Shown here: piece by piece, positions 34,157-45,483 of the stretch
How the letters are laid out: every line of letters starts with the position of its first letter
How positions within the stretch are numbered: the first letter of the stretch is position 1
From: Carposina sasakii
Lineage: Eukaryota; Arthropoda; Insecta; Lepidoptera; Carposinidae
Reading direction: 5' to 3'
Length of the DNA: 64,000 bases
Assembly: GCA_014607495.2 (NCBI GenBank)
Contig: CP053172.1
Span: forward strand, 2,308,888 to 2,372,887
The notes under the pieces: model-generated
What the model was told of the DNA's origin: nothing
Databases searched by the model: none
Seen by the model: only the letters and a program-made list of their open reading frames with translations
Program-made: the position numbers and the translations under genes

Positions 34157-36812
34157 TAGGGGAAAGTCCTACAGTACCGGCCGGCATCCAGTACTGGCCA
34201 GTTACAAGTTCTCTGATTTTATAATAGATGGCGCTATGAGCGTTATCCCCATTTGAGCGGGACGCTAATCGAAGGCAATGACCCGAGCGTCGCCGACTTG
34301 TCGCAACCGGTTCACCGCCAGTGCAAAGAATTGTGTTGCACGTAATGGACGTACGCTCCGAAACTGAAATTCAGTGGCTGATATTTAGAGTTTGGAGAAC
34401 TATTTTAAAACCAATCAAACCAGGTATGTATAACACACTTATGTGGTTATCAAAAACGTATTTTAAATAAACTGTTGTGCATTATTTATTTGTCAGTAAT
34501 CGAACATATTGTTTATTTCGTTTCCTACAGTACCGGCCACAACATTGTGCTCCAGTACCGGCCACTTTTTAAGTTGATTTTTAATGGATTTATCTTGCTT
34601 GCAGATACACAAAAATGGAAAAAGATCGAAGTGAGGGCACGACAAAGAAAAAGAAGGGTACCTGGGATCCTGCGAACATGCATAAAGCCGTGGAACTGGT
34701 GCTGAGGAATGAAATGAGTGCACGTCAAGCCGCTGATCGCTGTCAGGTACCACGAACAACATTAAATGATCGAGTCAAGGCTATTCATAATAATCAAGAA
34801 ATGTCCATTGAGCCAGTTATGGGTCGTTTTCACAATACTTTTTCACCTGAGCAACGAAGACATATTAGCAGAACATGTTAAAGACTTAGCAAACAGGCGG
34901 ATGCCCTTAAACAAACAAGAATTTCAATATCTCGCTTTTCAACTGGCCGAGAAGTTCAAATTACCTCATCAGTTTAATAAAGAGAAAAAAATGGCAGGTA
35001 AAAACTACTATTATTCTTTTATGAAAAGACATAGAGACTTATCATTTTGCGGACTGCGGAATCAACGAGTTTAATGAGAGCAGTAGGATTCAACAGACCT
35101 CAGGTTGAGCGATTTTTTGAAGGCCTTGAAAGTTTGATGCAGAGGTTTAATTTCACTCCCTATAAAATATGGAACTGCGATGAGACTGGCGTGAGCATTG
35201 TACAGAAACACGACCAAAGTGTTAGCTACTAAAAACCAAAGACAAATCCTGGAAAATTGACTTCGGCAGAACGAAGAAAGAATGTGACTGTGTTATTTGC
35301 AATGAGCGCTGGAGGTCAGTTCATACCACCTTTCTTCGTATTTCCACGGGCTCGCATGAATGAAAGGCTTATGATTAATGCTCCAAATGAGAGTGTAGGT
35401 GAAGCTCAGCCAAACGGCTGGATGAATGCTGATTTATTTCTTAAATGGATGCATCACTTTGTGAAATATTCTAATCCCACGACCGAGAATCCAGTTCTCT
35501 TGATTCTTGATGGACATGCCAGTCATAAAGACTTAGATGTCATTGAATTTGCCAGGAAAAATAATGTTCACAAGTGCTGAGTACACCAGCTCATACGACT
35601 CATAAATTGCAGCCACTTGATCGTACGTTAATGAAGCCTTTTAAATCTGCTTACAATGATGCATGTGATTTGTGGATGCGATTAAATCCTGCTGTTAGAA
35701 TCAGGCTGAATACGAAATTGCAGGATTAGTTGCTTCGGCTTTTAATCGAGTTTCTCGAATGGATATTGCAGTAAGTGGCTTTCGCTGCACTGGGATACAT
35801 CCCTTTGATAGAAATGTCTTTGATGACATAGATTTCATAAGTTCAGAGATGACCAATATTTCAGAGAGTCAATTAACATCGAATTCTTCACTTTCATCCG
35901 CTCAGCAGCCAGAACCAAGACCTTCAACTTCAAAGCAATCTGAGACTCAAACTGTTGCTCCTGACGCCGAACCTCAAATAGCCTCAGCTGAGAATCAAAC
36001 TGTTTCTGCTGATGTCGAACCTCAAATTGCCCGTTTCCAGCAATCTGACTCTCAAACTGAAGCTGAAATAGACAAATCCACGTGATTTTAAAGCTGCACT
36101 TATAGAAATCTCACCAGTTCCTGATGCTTCGAAAAGGAGAGCTACAGCACGACGTCGTAAAGCTGAAAGAAGTGAAATTATAACGAGCTCCCCATACAAA
36201 AAAATGCTGGAAGAAAAAAGAGGAGATAAAGAGAATGTTGAATCAGCTAAACGGGAAAAGAATTTATTATCAGGAAAAGATGTTAACAAGAAAAGTAAGA
36301 GTTTAGTTTCAGGAAAAAAAGCTAATACAAAAGGTAAGAGTTTGCTGTCAGGACGAGACGTAAGCAAGAAATCCAAGAAAAATAAAAACGAAAACCTGAT
36401 GGCTCCTCACAACCCGAATGAAGAGACTATTTGTCCTTTATGCCTTGAATCTCATGATGAGGATTGGATACAGTGTGGAAATTGTAAGGATTGGATCCAT
36501 GAAGCTTGTGCAAATATATCAGAGCTATCAACTCAATATATTTGCGATTATTGTTCAGTGTAAATGGATATATATTAAGCCAGAACGTAAGTGGCCGGTA
36601 CTGGAGGCCAATTTTTTAAAGTCTGATTATTCCTAATTTTCTAATTATAATAATAAAACTGATTATTTCTAAAATACCTGAGTTTTTTTCATTTTATTGA
36701 TAGCTTATTAGTTCCTTTATATATAACAAGAGGCAGAGAGCATGTAACCTTAGGCATTTCGTTTTTATGGTTGATAAACCTTAAGGTGACGGTACTGTAG
36801 GACTCTCCCCTA
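34157..36812 (+). mobile_element. pogo/Tigger-like DNA transposon with TIRs and TA target
   Basis: The element is 34159-36810 (2652 bp) with inverted ends GGGGAAAGTCCTACAGTACCG and (reverse complement) GGGGAGAGTCCTACAGTACCG, flanked by TA on both sides. The motif CAGTACCGGCCA or its complement recurs at about 34172, 34190 (degenerate), 34528, 34551 and 36593. This looks like an iterated transposase-binding site near both ends. It encodes one decayed transposase. Confidence 0.88.
34615..36563 (+). pseudogene. pogo/Tigger-like DDE_1 transposase with C-terminal PHD-type finger, frameshifted
   Basis: The order is: a psq-type helix-turn-helix (about 34660-34790, HKAVELVLRNEMSARQAADR and VPRTTLNDRV); a CENP-B-like second DNA-binding segment (34870-35070); the DDE_1 catalytic domain with NCDETG (about 35176), LILDGHASH (about 35505) and LQPLDRTLMKPF (about 35610); an S/T/Q-rich linker; a basic linker; and a C4HC3 PHD-like finger CPLCLESHDEDWIQCGNC...WIHEAC...CDYC (36430-36560). 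The frame is broken near 34860 and 35060, at stops at 35230 and 35578, near 35725 and at 36085. The three acidic residues are still present, but the protein cannot be made in one piece. PHD-like C-termini are known in some insect pogo/jerky-type proteins; I state that from memory. Confidence 0.85.
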
Positions 36813-36865
36813 TGTGTCGGCGCGATTTTAAAGACGTTTCACGTCAAAAACATCCTGTATAATTA

Positions 36866-37200
36866 CGCTTTTATCCCTTAACGGGTTAGGCAGAGCACCA
36901 AGGGCCGATAGAACCACATGGTGCCACTTCTGACCAATTTCGAGGGTATAGTTGAGATGTACAATTTCGGTTAGTAGTGACAGGTGGTCAGCCCATCAAA
37001 ACACTAAGACCCTCTTGTCCCTCTACTGACTTGTACAGTATGCCCGGGAAGAGAAGCAGCTGTAGTATTATACGGTTTTTTTACTCCTAGAGCAGCATAG
37101 AAGATCTCCTAGTCCTTGTCGATTTACGACATGCACGGAAGGAGATGCAGCTGATGTATTCTAGTGAAGCCCCGCATCAGCACAGGAGTTTGTACATGGG
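36866..37200. repeat. Two adjacent dispersed-repeat copies
   Basis: 36866-37075 (+) belongs to the 'ggtaggcagagcacc' family. 37081-37195 (-) belongs to the 'catcagctgcatctcc' family (CACGGAAGGAGATGCAGCTGATGTATTC). The two families also sit side by side at 42725-43100, so they may be parts of one larger element. Confidence 0.6.
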
Positions 37201-38387
37201 CTTCATGAAGGTGCCTGGGCAGATAGACAGACGCCGTGTAATGTAGGTGAAATAGCTGATGAAAATGTGATTTTTTTAGAGTAGGTACAATACTTACATA
37301 CCTAACTACTTTAAAAGAGTTCTTCGAGCGAGCCAGATCCTATAATACCTGATAACCTGACTGAAAGACCTACCTATATTTTCCAACAAAAGCAACCTAT
37401 AAACTCAAATGTACAAAAGTAGATAACTCTAAGTACATTTTACTACATGTCTGTCAGTAGTTTTGTGGTGAACAGTAGATAACACCATGTTGACTGTGTA
37501 GAACCTGAAACGTTCATTCAATTTTGTTCGCTGCGCAAATAGAAATAAGGTCAAGGCAATATCGATCAGTTCAGTAGTGTAGCCAGAGTCCTTCACTTCA
37601 CCAAATAGTTCCTTTGAACGATGGCGTTAGTTACTATGTGAATGACTACATTATCTATGTAACTGCATATAAAATATGTTAGTTCTGAAATCGGGCACGG
37701 GCACTATGAAACGGACTCGGCTAAGTTTTTACGTAACTAACGTCACGAAGAGACCTTCGTGAAAAAGCAATTTTCTCGTCTAAAACTCGAGCCTAATTTT
37801 ATTTATGTTACATATACAACTTGATTTTCAAATGAAATGCTGGAATTTATAAAACTTCATTCAGGGTAAAGATCATGCGACTGTCACGCTCTTACAGCGC
37901 ATAGCGGCCGTAAATGGAACTAAATTAATTGTAACCTTCCGTCACTGGGTTACGTAAAGGGCATGGCAGGCATCAAAACTAATCTTTATTTTAAGCAAGT
38001 CTTGTAAAAAACCACACAACCGCATTTCGCTTGTCGTCCGTTTTGTTCTGTGTATACTTATCTTAGGTACTACGTAGCGTACTAACTACCTAACAGGAAG
38101 GAATGCAGTAGGGGATTCCGACGACTCGTTAATTTGTTAATGTACTAAAATTGGTTAATTGACTGTCTTCGTCTCGTGGCATTACTAAACTTACAAGTGC
38201 GATTGAGCATGACTCATAGAATAACTTATTTCAAAACAAATATTTTTTGTTTTTGATAATGTAGTCATGCACATATTCACTCACTCATCAAAAGGATATT
38301 TGATGAAACGCACTCTACGACAAATAAACAAAGCAATCTATCGCAGTCCACTGCCGGACGTAGGCCTTCTTCAGGGCACAATACAAG
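37201..38387. other. Spacer without recognisable genes
   Basis: 37580-37715 is a reverse copy of the 32.2-kb tandem repeat. 38340-38387 is a retroelement-tail fragment (CAGTCCACTGCCGGACGTAGGCC), also seen at 63485. Nothing else was found. Confidence 0.5.
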
Positions 38388-38871
38388 CAGGGCCGGCCCG
38401 CCCATACGGCGAATGGAGCAGTCGCTCCGGGCGCCTAAATCCCAGAAGGCGCCTAAATGGTAAAGATATAGGTATATATCAGGGGTGGCCAACTTGGTTA
38501 GACCCAAGATCTACTGTTCACTGACGGCACCCTGTGCGATCTACCAATTACAAACTTAAAAATGAAACGGCATAATTCAGTACCTACACAAATAGGTGAG
38601 GATTTTTTTCAATTTCTTTATTAATAATTTTATAGTATTTTTTTTATTAAAAAAAAACCTTTAAATAAATTCACAACACAGCGCGCAGTGGTTGCGCAGT
38701 CTGTACCACGTATTTTTTTTGCTTTGCACGATCGATTGAACTTATACGGATCGACCAGTCGATCGCGATCGACCGGTTGGCCACCCATGGCTTTATATTA
38801 TTAGGAGCAAACAGGAGAGGCGCCATAATTGGATCTCGCTCCATTCTAAAATTTACTTCGGGCCGGCCCTG
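38388..38871. mobile_element. MITE (CAGGGCCGGCCC ends) containing a nested hAT MITE
   Basis: The left end CAGGGCCGGCCCGCCC and right end CGGGCCGGCCCTG form the inverted termini. The flanks are GGCACAATACAAG on the left and GGCACACTACAAG on the right, a 12/13 direct match abutting both ends. Between 38480 and 38789 lies a second element with CAGGGGTGGCCAAC...GTTGGCCACCCATG ends. A split relative of the outer element is at 26110-26380. Confidence 0.75.
38480..38789. mobile_element. hAT-type MITE nested in a larger MITE
   Basis: CAGGGGTGGCCAACTTGGTTAGACCCAAGATCTACT at the left and CGACCGGTTGGCCACCCATG at the right. It is the same family as 13995-14149, with a longer interior. An 8-bp duplication is only weakly visible. 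Confidence 0.7.
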
Positions 38872-39851
38872 GGCACACTACAAGGCTAATGCCATGTCAC
38901 CACGCTTGGCAGGCGTGGTGACATGACTGCAGTGTTTTTTAGAATACATCAGCTGCATCTCCTTCCGTGCATGTCATAAGAGTCGAGGGGCGTTCTCTCT
39001 CAGGCGATGAAAGAGTTTTCACCGATCTTTTACATCTGGCTCCTGTAAGCTAAATGTGTAGTGTGTATTTCCTTCGTGATCCTGCATAATATGTTGGACT
39101 GCTGATGTACAGGGTGTGCGTGACAGCCAGGCAAATACTGAACAAGTACCATTGTTTTCAGCTATACAACAGTGTTATTACTTGCAGGAACTACTTAAAT
39201 AAGCTTATTGGTTATTGTGTGACACATTGCTGTTTTTTGGATCACTTGTGACTCTCTTTCGGGGTTGACCAGTTATTTCCACATTTTCTCTCTACTTAAA
39301 CGAACTACTTATACAATTTTTATCTCGAAAAAAAAAAAACTGGAATTTTTTTTAAATTTTTCTGTGAAAATTTCAGTGGTTTTCGCCTCAGAATCATGGT
39401 CTGAAGTCGCCATATCAATATTTGCCTGGCTGTCACTTCCACCCTGTATGCAAGTATGTAATGTTGGTTGAAAAGGCATGTATGCCCAAATGAAAAACAA
39501 AAATAACTGTACATAGATTTACTGAAACAAAATTATCTACAATTCAATACACTATTCTTAACTTAATACAAATACATATACACTGTTTAATACTTTTAAA
39601 ACATTTTTTTTTCTGTGGAATGATATTAAACCTCATTCTTACCAAAATAATGGCGAGAAAACATTTTAAATTGATTTAGATAATTTTTAAGGAATTCACA
39701 TTCGAGTACAAGCTTTAAATGCTCTAAGTAATTTTACAACATTTCGGCTATGTTTTTCGCCTATACATTTTATTATGTAAAGTTTTTTTTTTATATATTT
39801 TTTATATATATCTTAGGACCTTAATAAATTATTCAAGGAGGATGTAGCTTC
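38872..39851. other. Spacer and 3' UTR side of the V-ATPase e gene
   Basis: 38940-39110 is a plus-strand 'catcagctgcatctcc' repeat. 39500-39851 is AT-rich sequence immediately downstream (minus strand) of the V-ATPase e stop codon and is its likely 3' UTR. TTTATT (AATAAA on the minus strand) elements are present, but the exact cleavage site is not determinable. Confidence 0.5.
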
Positions 39852-42800
39852 TTATGAGGATTTGTAAGGGTTGCCCTGAAACAAAAACGTAAGAATATTA
39901 AATCTTAGATAGACTATGTCACTTAGGAATACGTACCTATGTAACTATAAGCTTGTTCCACCAGTCGCAATGAGGGATTTTCTGACAACTATTAAAATTT
40001 AAAAAATTCTACAAATCGCCTGGATAGAAAGCGTGAGCGAATCGCCATCTTGAAATTCTGTATGGAGAGGTGAAGGGGGAAAATAGGTAGGAGATGTAGA
40101 TAACGCCATCTATTTTTGACATTTATTTTAACTTGTCAGAAAATCCCTCATTTCAAAATATGAATAACATGAAATTGGATAGTCTTATCTATACATCTAT
40201 ACATATAATAAAAATGTAACGGATCGCTGTCTGTAGGTACATGGAAGATATATGAGAAAAATATTATAGGAGACCTTTATCAACGCAATAGAACCCAAAA
40301 CGATGATTTTTGGACTTTTTGTCTGTTTGTCGGTTTGTCTGTTTGTCTATGCGTTTGTGCACGCTAATCTCAGAAACGGCTGAACCGATTTCGATGCAGT
40401 TTTCAGGAATATACTGTGACAGGGCCCACTTAACATATAGGCTACTTTTTATCCCGGATCATTTCGACATTTTGTTTTTTCTGTAGTCCACGCGAACGGA
40501 GTCGCGGGCGTCCACTACTATCCAATATATTCCTTTCCACCAGAGATGTAAATGCTATCTAGCTATTCTATACGTTGCTTACTATGAATGCATTTGATAT
40601 CCATCTTACTAAATATTATAAACGCGAAAGTTTGTGAGTATGGATGGATGGATGTTTGTTACTCTTTCACATAAAAACGGCTGGAGCGATTTTAATAAAA
40701 TTTGGTATGGAGTTATCTGACACCCTGGATTAACACACTTTATTACGATTTACTTTTTATCCCGAGAAAATATTTTTATCCCGGATAATTTCGACATTTT
40801 GTTTTTTCTGCAGTTCACGCGGACGAATTCGCGGGCGTCCACTTATGCACCAGTACATTTCAAACGTCTTGTCCTGAATGACAAGACGGATCAACGCACA
40901 GTCTAAACTACTGTTTTAGAGACATGGGGAGCAATTTTTTAAAAAATTTGAGCCGAAACGCAACCACTTAAATAATAATGTATATTTTAGCACGCATCGG
41001 TCGTGAGTATGACAGAATAAAAACAAATATCTGTCTCGTGCTGAAATGTGTCTAATTACGTCACCGTAAAGTAATTATTGCTTTGTTCTGAGCGTCTACA
41101 ACGGTTCCGTTTCGGCTTCGTTCCAGCTCGAGACTTTTCGAGAATTGTCCCCCTGAACCTTGTAGCGTGTGTTCTTTGTATGACGTAGGCATTCGATAAA
41201 GAAGGATTCCTTAAATTCCCACTGGAACAGGATTAACGGGAATTCTTTTCGAAGTTTACGCGGAAGAAGAGTCGTATGCGTCCTCTATAGTGCACCAATC
41301 AAATTCATTGTCAATGAGGGATTTTCTAACAAGTTCAAATAACTGTCAAAAATAGATGGCGTTACCTACATCTCCTACCTAACTCCCCCCTTCACCTCTC
41401 CATACAGAATTTCGGGATGGACATTCGCTCACGCCATCTATTCAGGCGATTTGTTCTAATTTTTTTTTCTTTTAATAGTTGTCAGAAAATCCCTCATTTT
41501 AGAAATGATTCAAATATGATTTATTTGACAGGGTTAAGAATTCTGTGCTATAACGTTACGTGAACAAAACACTGGCACCGCAATGTAGGTATGTATTTAA
41601 TATCACATTCAAGTTATCTAGAACAAAGGCCTGAGCTATACAGCTCAAGCATCAATCATGTTGATATACGATACGAGCTAAGGTATTCTTACAATAAAGA
41701 GTTATGTGTCTGGGATTCGAATTTCGTACTGTACTGTTTACTAGTGGACGCCCACGACTCCGTGCGCGTGGACTGCAGAAAAAACAAAATGTCAAAATTA
41801 TCCGGTATAAAAAGTAGACTGTGTCCTTTTGCAGGCTCTACACTAGCTGTGTACCAAATTTAATTTCAATCGGCTTCAGTAGTTTTGGCGTGAACCCCAG
41901 ACAGACGGATAGAGACAGAGTTACTTTTGCATTTATAATATAAGTAAGGATATTTGAAGCGTGGATCATTAAACCATAGTCTTATTAGGTATACTAGCTG
42001 TTGCCCGCGACTTCGTCCGCGTCAACAAACAGAATAAAATATTTTAAAGTACTTCTGCGTAAATTATATTTTTTGTTTTATTTTCTTGTGGCAGAAGAAC
42101 ATACTGATTTTCTCCGCAACCCGATCTTGACAACGCGACATATAATTGGCCGTGTGAAAAGCAGTCTTGACGTAAGTCAATTCCAACGTGTTTAAACGTT
42201 TGCCCCTGTGATTTATTAATTGTTACAGCAAAAGATAACTTAACAGGGAATTGAATTCTTTTAAAATGTTGAATAACTTTTCCTAAGACGGTATTTTCAT
42301 ATCTCTCAAAATTTAGCTGGGCTGCTAAGGGTTCTGCATCAGGCAGTCTAGACCTTCAATTTTTTTCTTTCATATCATTTCTACGTCATTTTATTCTTTC
42401 ATACATATTTTTTGGATAACTTGAACCGTTTACGCAGCGCACGCAACGGAAGTCTCCAAAGTTGAATAATTTTCCCCGTTTTTTCCACATTTTCCTCTTA
42501 TTCTTCGTCCCTATTGGTCGCACTGTGATGATATATAGCCTAAAGCCTTCCTCGATAAATGGACTATCCAACACAAAAAGAATTTTTTAATTCGACCCAG
42601 TAGTTCCGGAGATTAGCGCGTTCAATCAAACAAACAAACAAACAAACAAACTCTTCAGCTTTATAATATTAGTATAGATAGATTATAAAGTTTAAACTAT
42701 TGAGACCGCTTTCACAAACTGATACATACATACATATAATCACGCCTTTAACCCTTACGGGGTAGGCAGAGCACCAAGGGCCGATAGAATCACATGGTGC

Positions 42801-45483
42801 CACTTCTGACCTATTTTGAGGGTATAGTTGAGATATACAAGTTCGGTTAGTAGTGACAGGTGGTCAGCCCATCGCCTACAAAACACCAAGACCCTCTTGT
42901 CCCTCTACTGACTTGTACAGTATAACAAACTGCTTTAATACATCAGCTGCATCTCCTTCCGTGCATGCCGTGTAAGTCGACTGTAAGGAACTCGGGCAAA
43001 TTTTCTCAGGCGATAAGATAGCAACTTGCATTGTCAGTGATTTTATTTAACATCTGTCCCCGCTATGCTGAACGTCTTTCGGTCACCCTTTCGATCCTGC
43101 AAGCCTAGCATGACCTACGAAACACGATATGATAAACCGATTTATCGACATTTATAGCCTGTCAAAATACGATAAATATAGCCGCCATGTTGACTTTTGT
43201 ATAGAGGCGTTACGATATAGTACGATACGATATCCACGATGCGCGGTCATGTTACGGGGGCTGGAGTTTTGGCTAGCACATCTCGGGAACACAGTCATTT
43301 ATTTATGTATTGAGTCCCCACAAACTTTATACACTAGGGGCTTCCCAATGAAGTCATCGGTCCTTGCCACGATAACCCTCGAAAGACGCTAATGTGGGGG
43401 TCTCAAAATCTGCTTAAAATGCCTACTAAATGCCGCCCGCGATTTCGCCTGCTTAAAAATTTTGCTTTTTCTGCAGTCCACCGCGGACGAAGTCACGCGG
43501 GCGTCCACTAGTAATGTATGTATATTTCCCGTCATGCTCGAGAACCCAGGATAAAAGTAGGTAAATCTGTAGTTTCATAGCTGTACCGTTAAATAGCAGT
43601 CGTAAAGCAACATTCACATGTCGGCAGATATTTAATCTTACGACGGCTACGCTATATTGCAACGCAGACGAAGTTGCAACATATCCTTACGTAATCGAAA
43701 AAGAACTTAGGTTATATTCCTTATGCGATAATTCTACATCTATGTACGTACATAGAAGCCAAAAAGGCGCTATATAGAAATTTTGTCGTATATGTAATTT
43801 GTTTTTGCACCACGCAAAAACTACTAGCATGTAATTGAATAGGGTTTTCACTGTTTTATAGTGGGAAATCTAACTTAAATGACCGTTTTTACTGGTCGTT
43901 ATTATAAAATAAGGTTTATTCATTTATTATTATGTATTTAATATAATTATTATTTACCCAGGTGCGTGAGATCCAGATGAGGGTCTCGTTGTTGAGTCTG
44001 GGCCCGATAAGGGGGTTCATCTGTGCCATATATGCACACAGCCAGCTGGAATTAATATAAAATAGTTCATATTAATCTTACTATACTAAAATGTATTTCT
44101 AGTGGACGCCCGCGATTCCGTCCGTGTGGACTACAGAAAAAACAAAATGTCGAAATTATCCGGGATAAAAACATTTTCCTGGGTGATAAAAAGTAGCCTA
44201 TAATGTTAAGTGGGACCTGTCACAATATATTTCTGAAAACTGCATCAAAATTGGTTCAGCCGTTTCATAGGCACAAACGCACAGACAAAAATTCCAAAAT
44301 TCAATATCTTTGGTACTATTGCATTGATAAAGGTCTCTTATAATATTTTTCTCATATATCTTCCATGTACAGACAGCAATCCGTTACTTTTTATTAATGC
44401 ATAGATTAATATCGTTTATTTAATTTTTCTTAACTGTAGGACAGTCTCCTCCAACTCTTTTTCCACTTCTCTTGATGAGGCAGTTCTTTGGGGGTGAAGT
44501 ATGGGACGAGGGGAGCATTGAACACTGTGGCCCTGCCCATTTACATAGAAACCACCTTGTAGTGACTAGCCAAACTACTTGCATAGTCGTGTGGCAATCG
44601 TGAGGCCATGACATCATGATAGTGGCGGAGCTTCAGCGCCAGTATAACGCAGTAGCTGTAACCACACGCTTGTACTCCGAAATGTAACCGTATTAAAATT
44701 ACAAAGACACTGGCCCTTTTATCACGTCCACGTGATCGAGCGTCCACTAAATTGAATAAAGTAACTTCAACTTTTAAAAAATATAAATGGCTCCGTCGAC
44801 TATCGACGATTCTGCCAACGTCAGGGTAAGCGAGACACTGTGCGGTAAAAAAAAAAGGAAAAAGAAAATAAGACTACTTGCCGACAAAGGGCTTTACAAT
44901 GAGTATCTGAGGATTTGAATAAAGTAAGTTTATGCCAAAAAATGCTGGGAAAATATGTAATTTTTTTAGATAAAAATAACTAATTACTTGATCGGGCTAT
45001 TCTAGAAACAATATTATCCTTGAAGTTTAAATACATTAACCACAGAAAAGTAGTTGATTAAAGAGCAAGTTATTTTTGTGAATCACGTGACCTACCTATG
45101 ATTTTCACAAATTTAACAATTGACTCGTGTGAAGCTTTATAGTATGTTAATTTACATTAATAACTTTTACTAGAACCTAAGGGATAAATTAGGTAAAATA
45201 AGATTTATATATGTACTTTGTTTAAATTAAAAAAAGATACTCACAAAAGCCAACAGGTTGCAGCGGTTAACATTAACACCACTTGAATAATCCTGAAATA
45301 GTATAAATAAAGATATATGAGAATCTAGGACTTAAATATCTATTTTTATTAGAATAAAATGGACATAAAAAAGGTTAAAACTTACCCTCTGTTAGGCCCT
45401 TTAGGTGCAAAGAAAGGGCAAACTATACCTACCACACCCCATAATAGTGTGAAAACTGTTATTGGGATATAAGATGCACCCAT
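39852..45483 (-). CDS. ATP6V0E: V-ATPase V0 subunit e, four exons
   Basis: Minus-strand exons are 45483-45386, 45292-45245, 44045-43958 and 39875-39852 (the last with stop). All junctions keep frame: AGAGG|gtaag, ttcag|GATTATT, CTTTT|gtgag, ttccag|CTGGCTG, ACCTGG|gtaaat, ttcag|GGCAAC. The product has 85 residues. Subunit e is a small two-helix membrane protein of the V0 proton-translocating sector. Landmarks: [63 protein letters not shown]. The family is normally about 80 residues, and the FFxPKGPNRG and [11 protein letters not shown] blocks are near-invariant. The last coding exon gives only seven residues (GNPYKSS). If it is not used, read-through after TW would end 14 codons later. Introns 2 and 3 are full of Helitron-like and MITE insertions. 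Confidence 0.95.
39969..40152 (+). mobile_element. MITE, AATGAGGGATTTTCTGACAA termini (copy 1)
   Basis: Left AATGAGGGATTTTCTGACAAC and right GTTGTCAGAAAATCCCTCATT-type ends (here CTTGTCAGAAAATCCCTCATT) are inverted. The same element lies at 41313-41498 in opposite internal orientation (GATGGCGTTACCTACATCTCC). It sits in V-ATPase e intron 3. Confidence 0.75.
40196..40518 (+). mobile_element. Helitron-like element (second family)
   Basis: TCTATACATATAATAAAAATGTAACGGATCGC at the start and GGAGTCGCGGGCGTCCACTA at the end. It closely matches 24488-24801, including the GCACGCTAATCTCAGAAACGGCTGAACCGATTTCGATGCAG block. Confidence 0.72.
40604..40845 (+). mobile_element. Helitron-like relative (variant 5' region)
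   Basis: TCTTACTAAATATTATAAACGCGAAAGTTTGTGAG start, CGGCTGGAGCGATTTTAAT block and GCGGACGAATTCGCGGGCGTCC end. A second copy of this variant is at 55621-55835. Confidence 0.6.
41313..41498 (-). mobile_element. MITE, AATGAGGGATTTTCT termini (copy 2)
   Basis: Same inverted termini as 39969-40152, with the interior in reverse orientation (TCTCCATACAGAATTTCGGGATGG). It also lies in V-ATPase e intron 3. Confidence 0.75.
41741..41950 (-). mobile_element. Helitron-like element (second family variant)
   Basis: The minus strand runs from TCCTTACTTATATTATAAATGC to GGAGTCGTGGGCGTCCACTAG, with T following. Internal AAATTTGGTACACAGCTAGTGTAGAGCCTGC resembles the fragment at 12611-12784. Confidence 0.65.
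41994..42678 (-). mobile_element. Helitron-like element, Lep1-type family, complete ends
   Basis: The minus strand begins TCTATACTAATATTATAAAGCTGAAGAGTTTG and ends GACGCGGACGAAGTCGCGGGCAACAGCTAG followed by T, with A before the 5' TC. 685 bp, nonautonomous. It is the best-preserved copy of this family in the window and lies in V-ATPase e intron 3. Confidence 0.8.
42725..43100 (+). repeat. Adjacent dispersed repeats in V-ATPase e intron 3
   Basis: 42725-42920 is the 'ggtaggcagagcaccaagggccgatag' family and 42935-43100 the 'catcagctgcatctcc' family, in the same order and orientation. No coding capacity. Confidence 0.65.
43101..43957. other. Remaining V-ATPase e intron 3 sequence
   Basis: Contains a Helitron 3'-end scrap at 43470-43511 (GCAGTCCACCGCGGACGAAGTCACG). 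No other feature was recognised. The small ORFs here have no family resemblance. Confidence 0.45.
44099..44405 (-). mobile_element. Helitron-like element (second family) in V-ATPase e intron 2
   Basis: The minus strand begins TCTATGCATTAATAAAAAGTAACGG and ends GGAATCGCGGGCGTCCACTAG. It lies about 54 bases upstream (minus-strand sense) of the exon 3 acceptor side of the intron. Confidence 0.72.
44406..45244. other. Remaining V-ATPase e intron 2 sequence
   Basis: 44925-44960 repeats GTAAGTTTATGCCAAAAAATGCTGGGAAAA from the CAGGATG MITE. The minus-strand open frame at 44541-44747 has no recognisable domain. Otherwise AT-rich and featureless. Confidence 0.45.

Noticed and set aside
44541..44747. 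68-residue minus-strand ORF
   Set aside because: It lies inside V-ATPase e intron 2 with no recognisable similarity. It may be part of an uncharacterised repeat.
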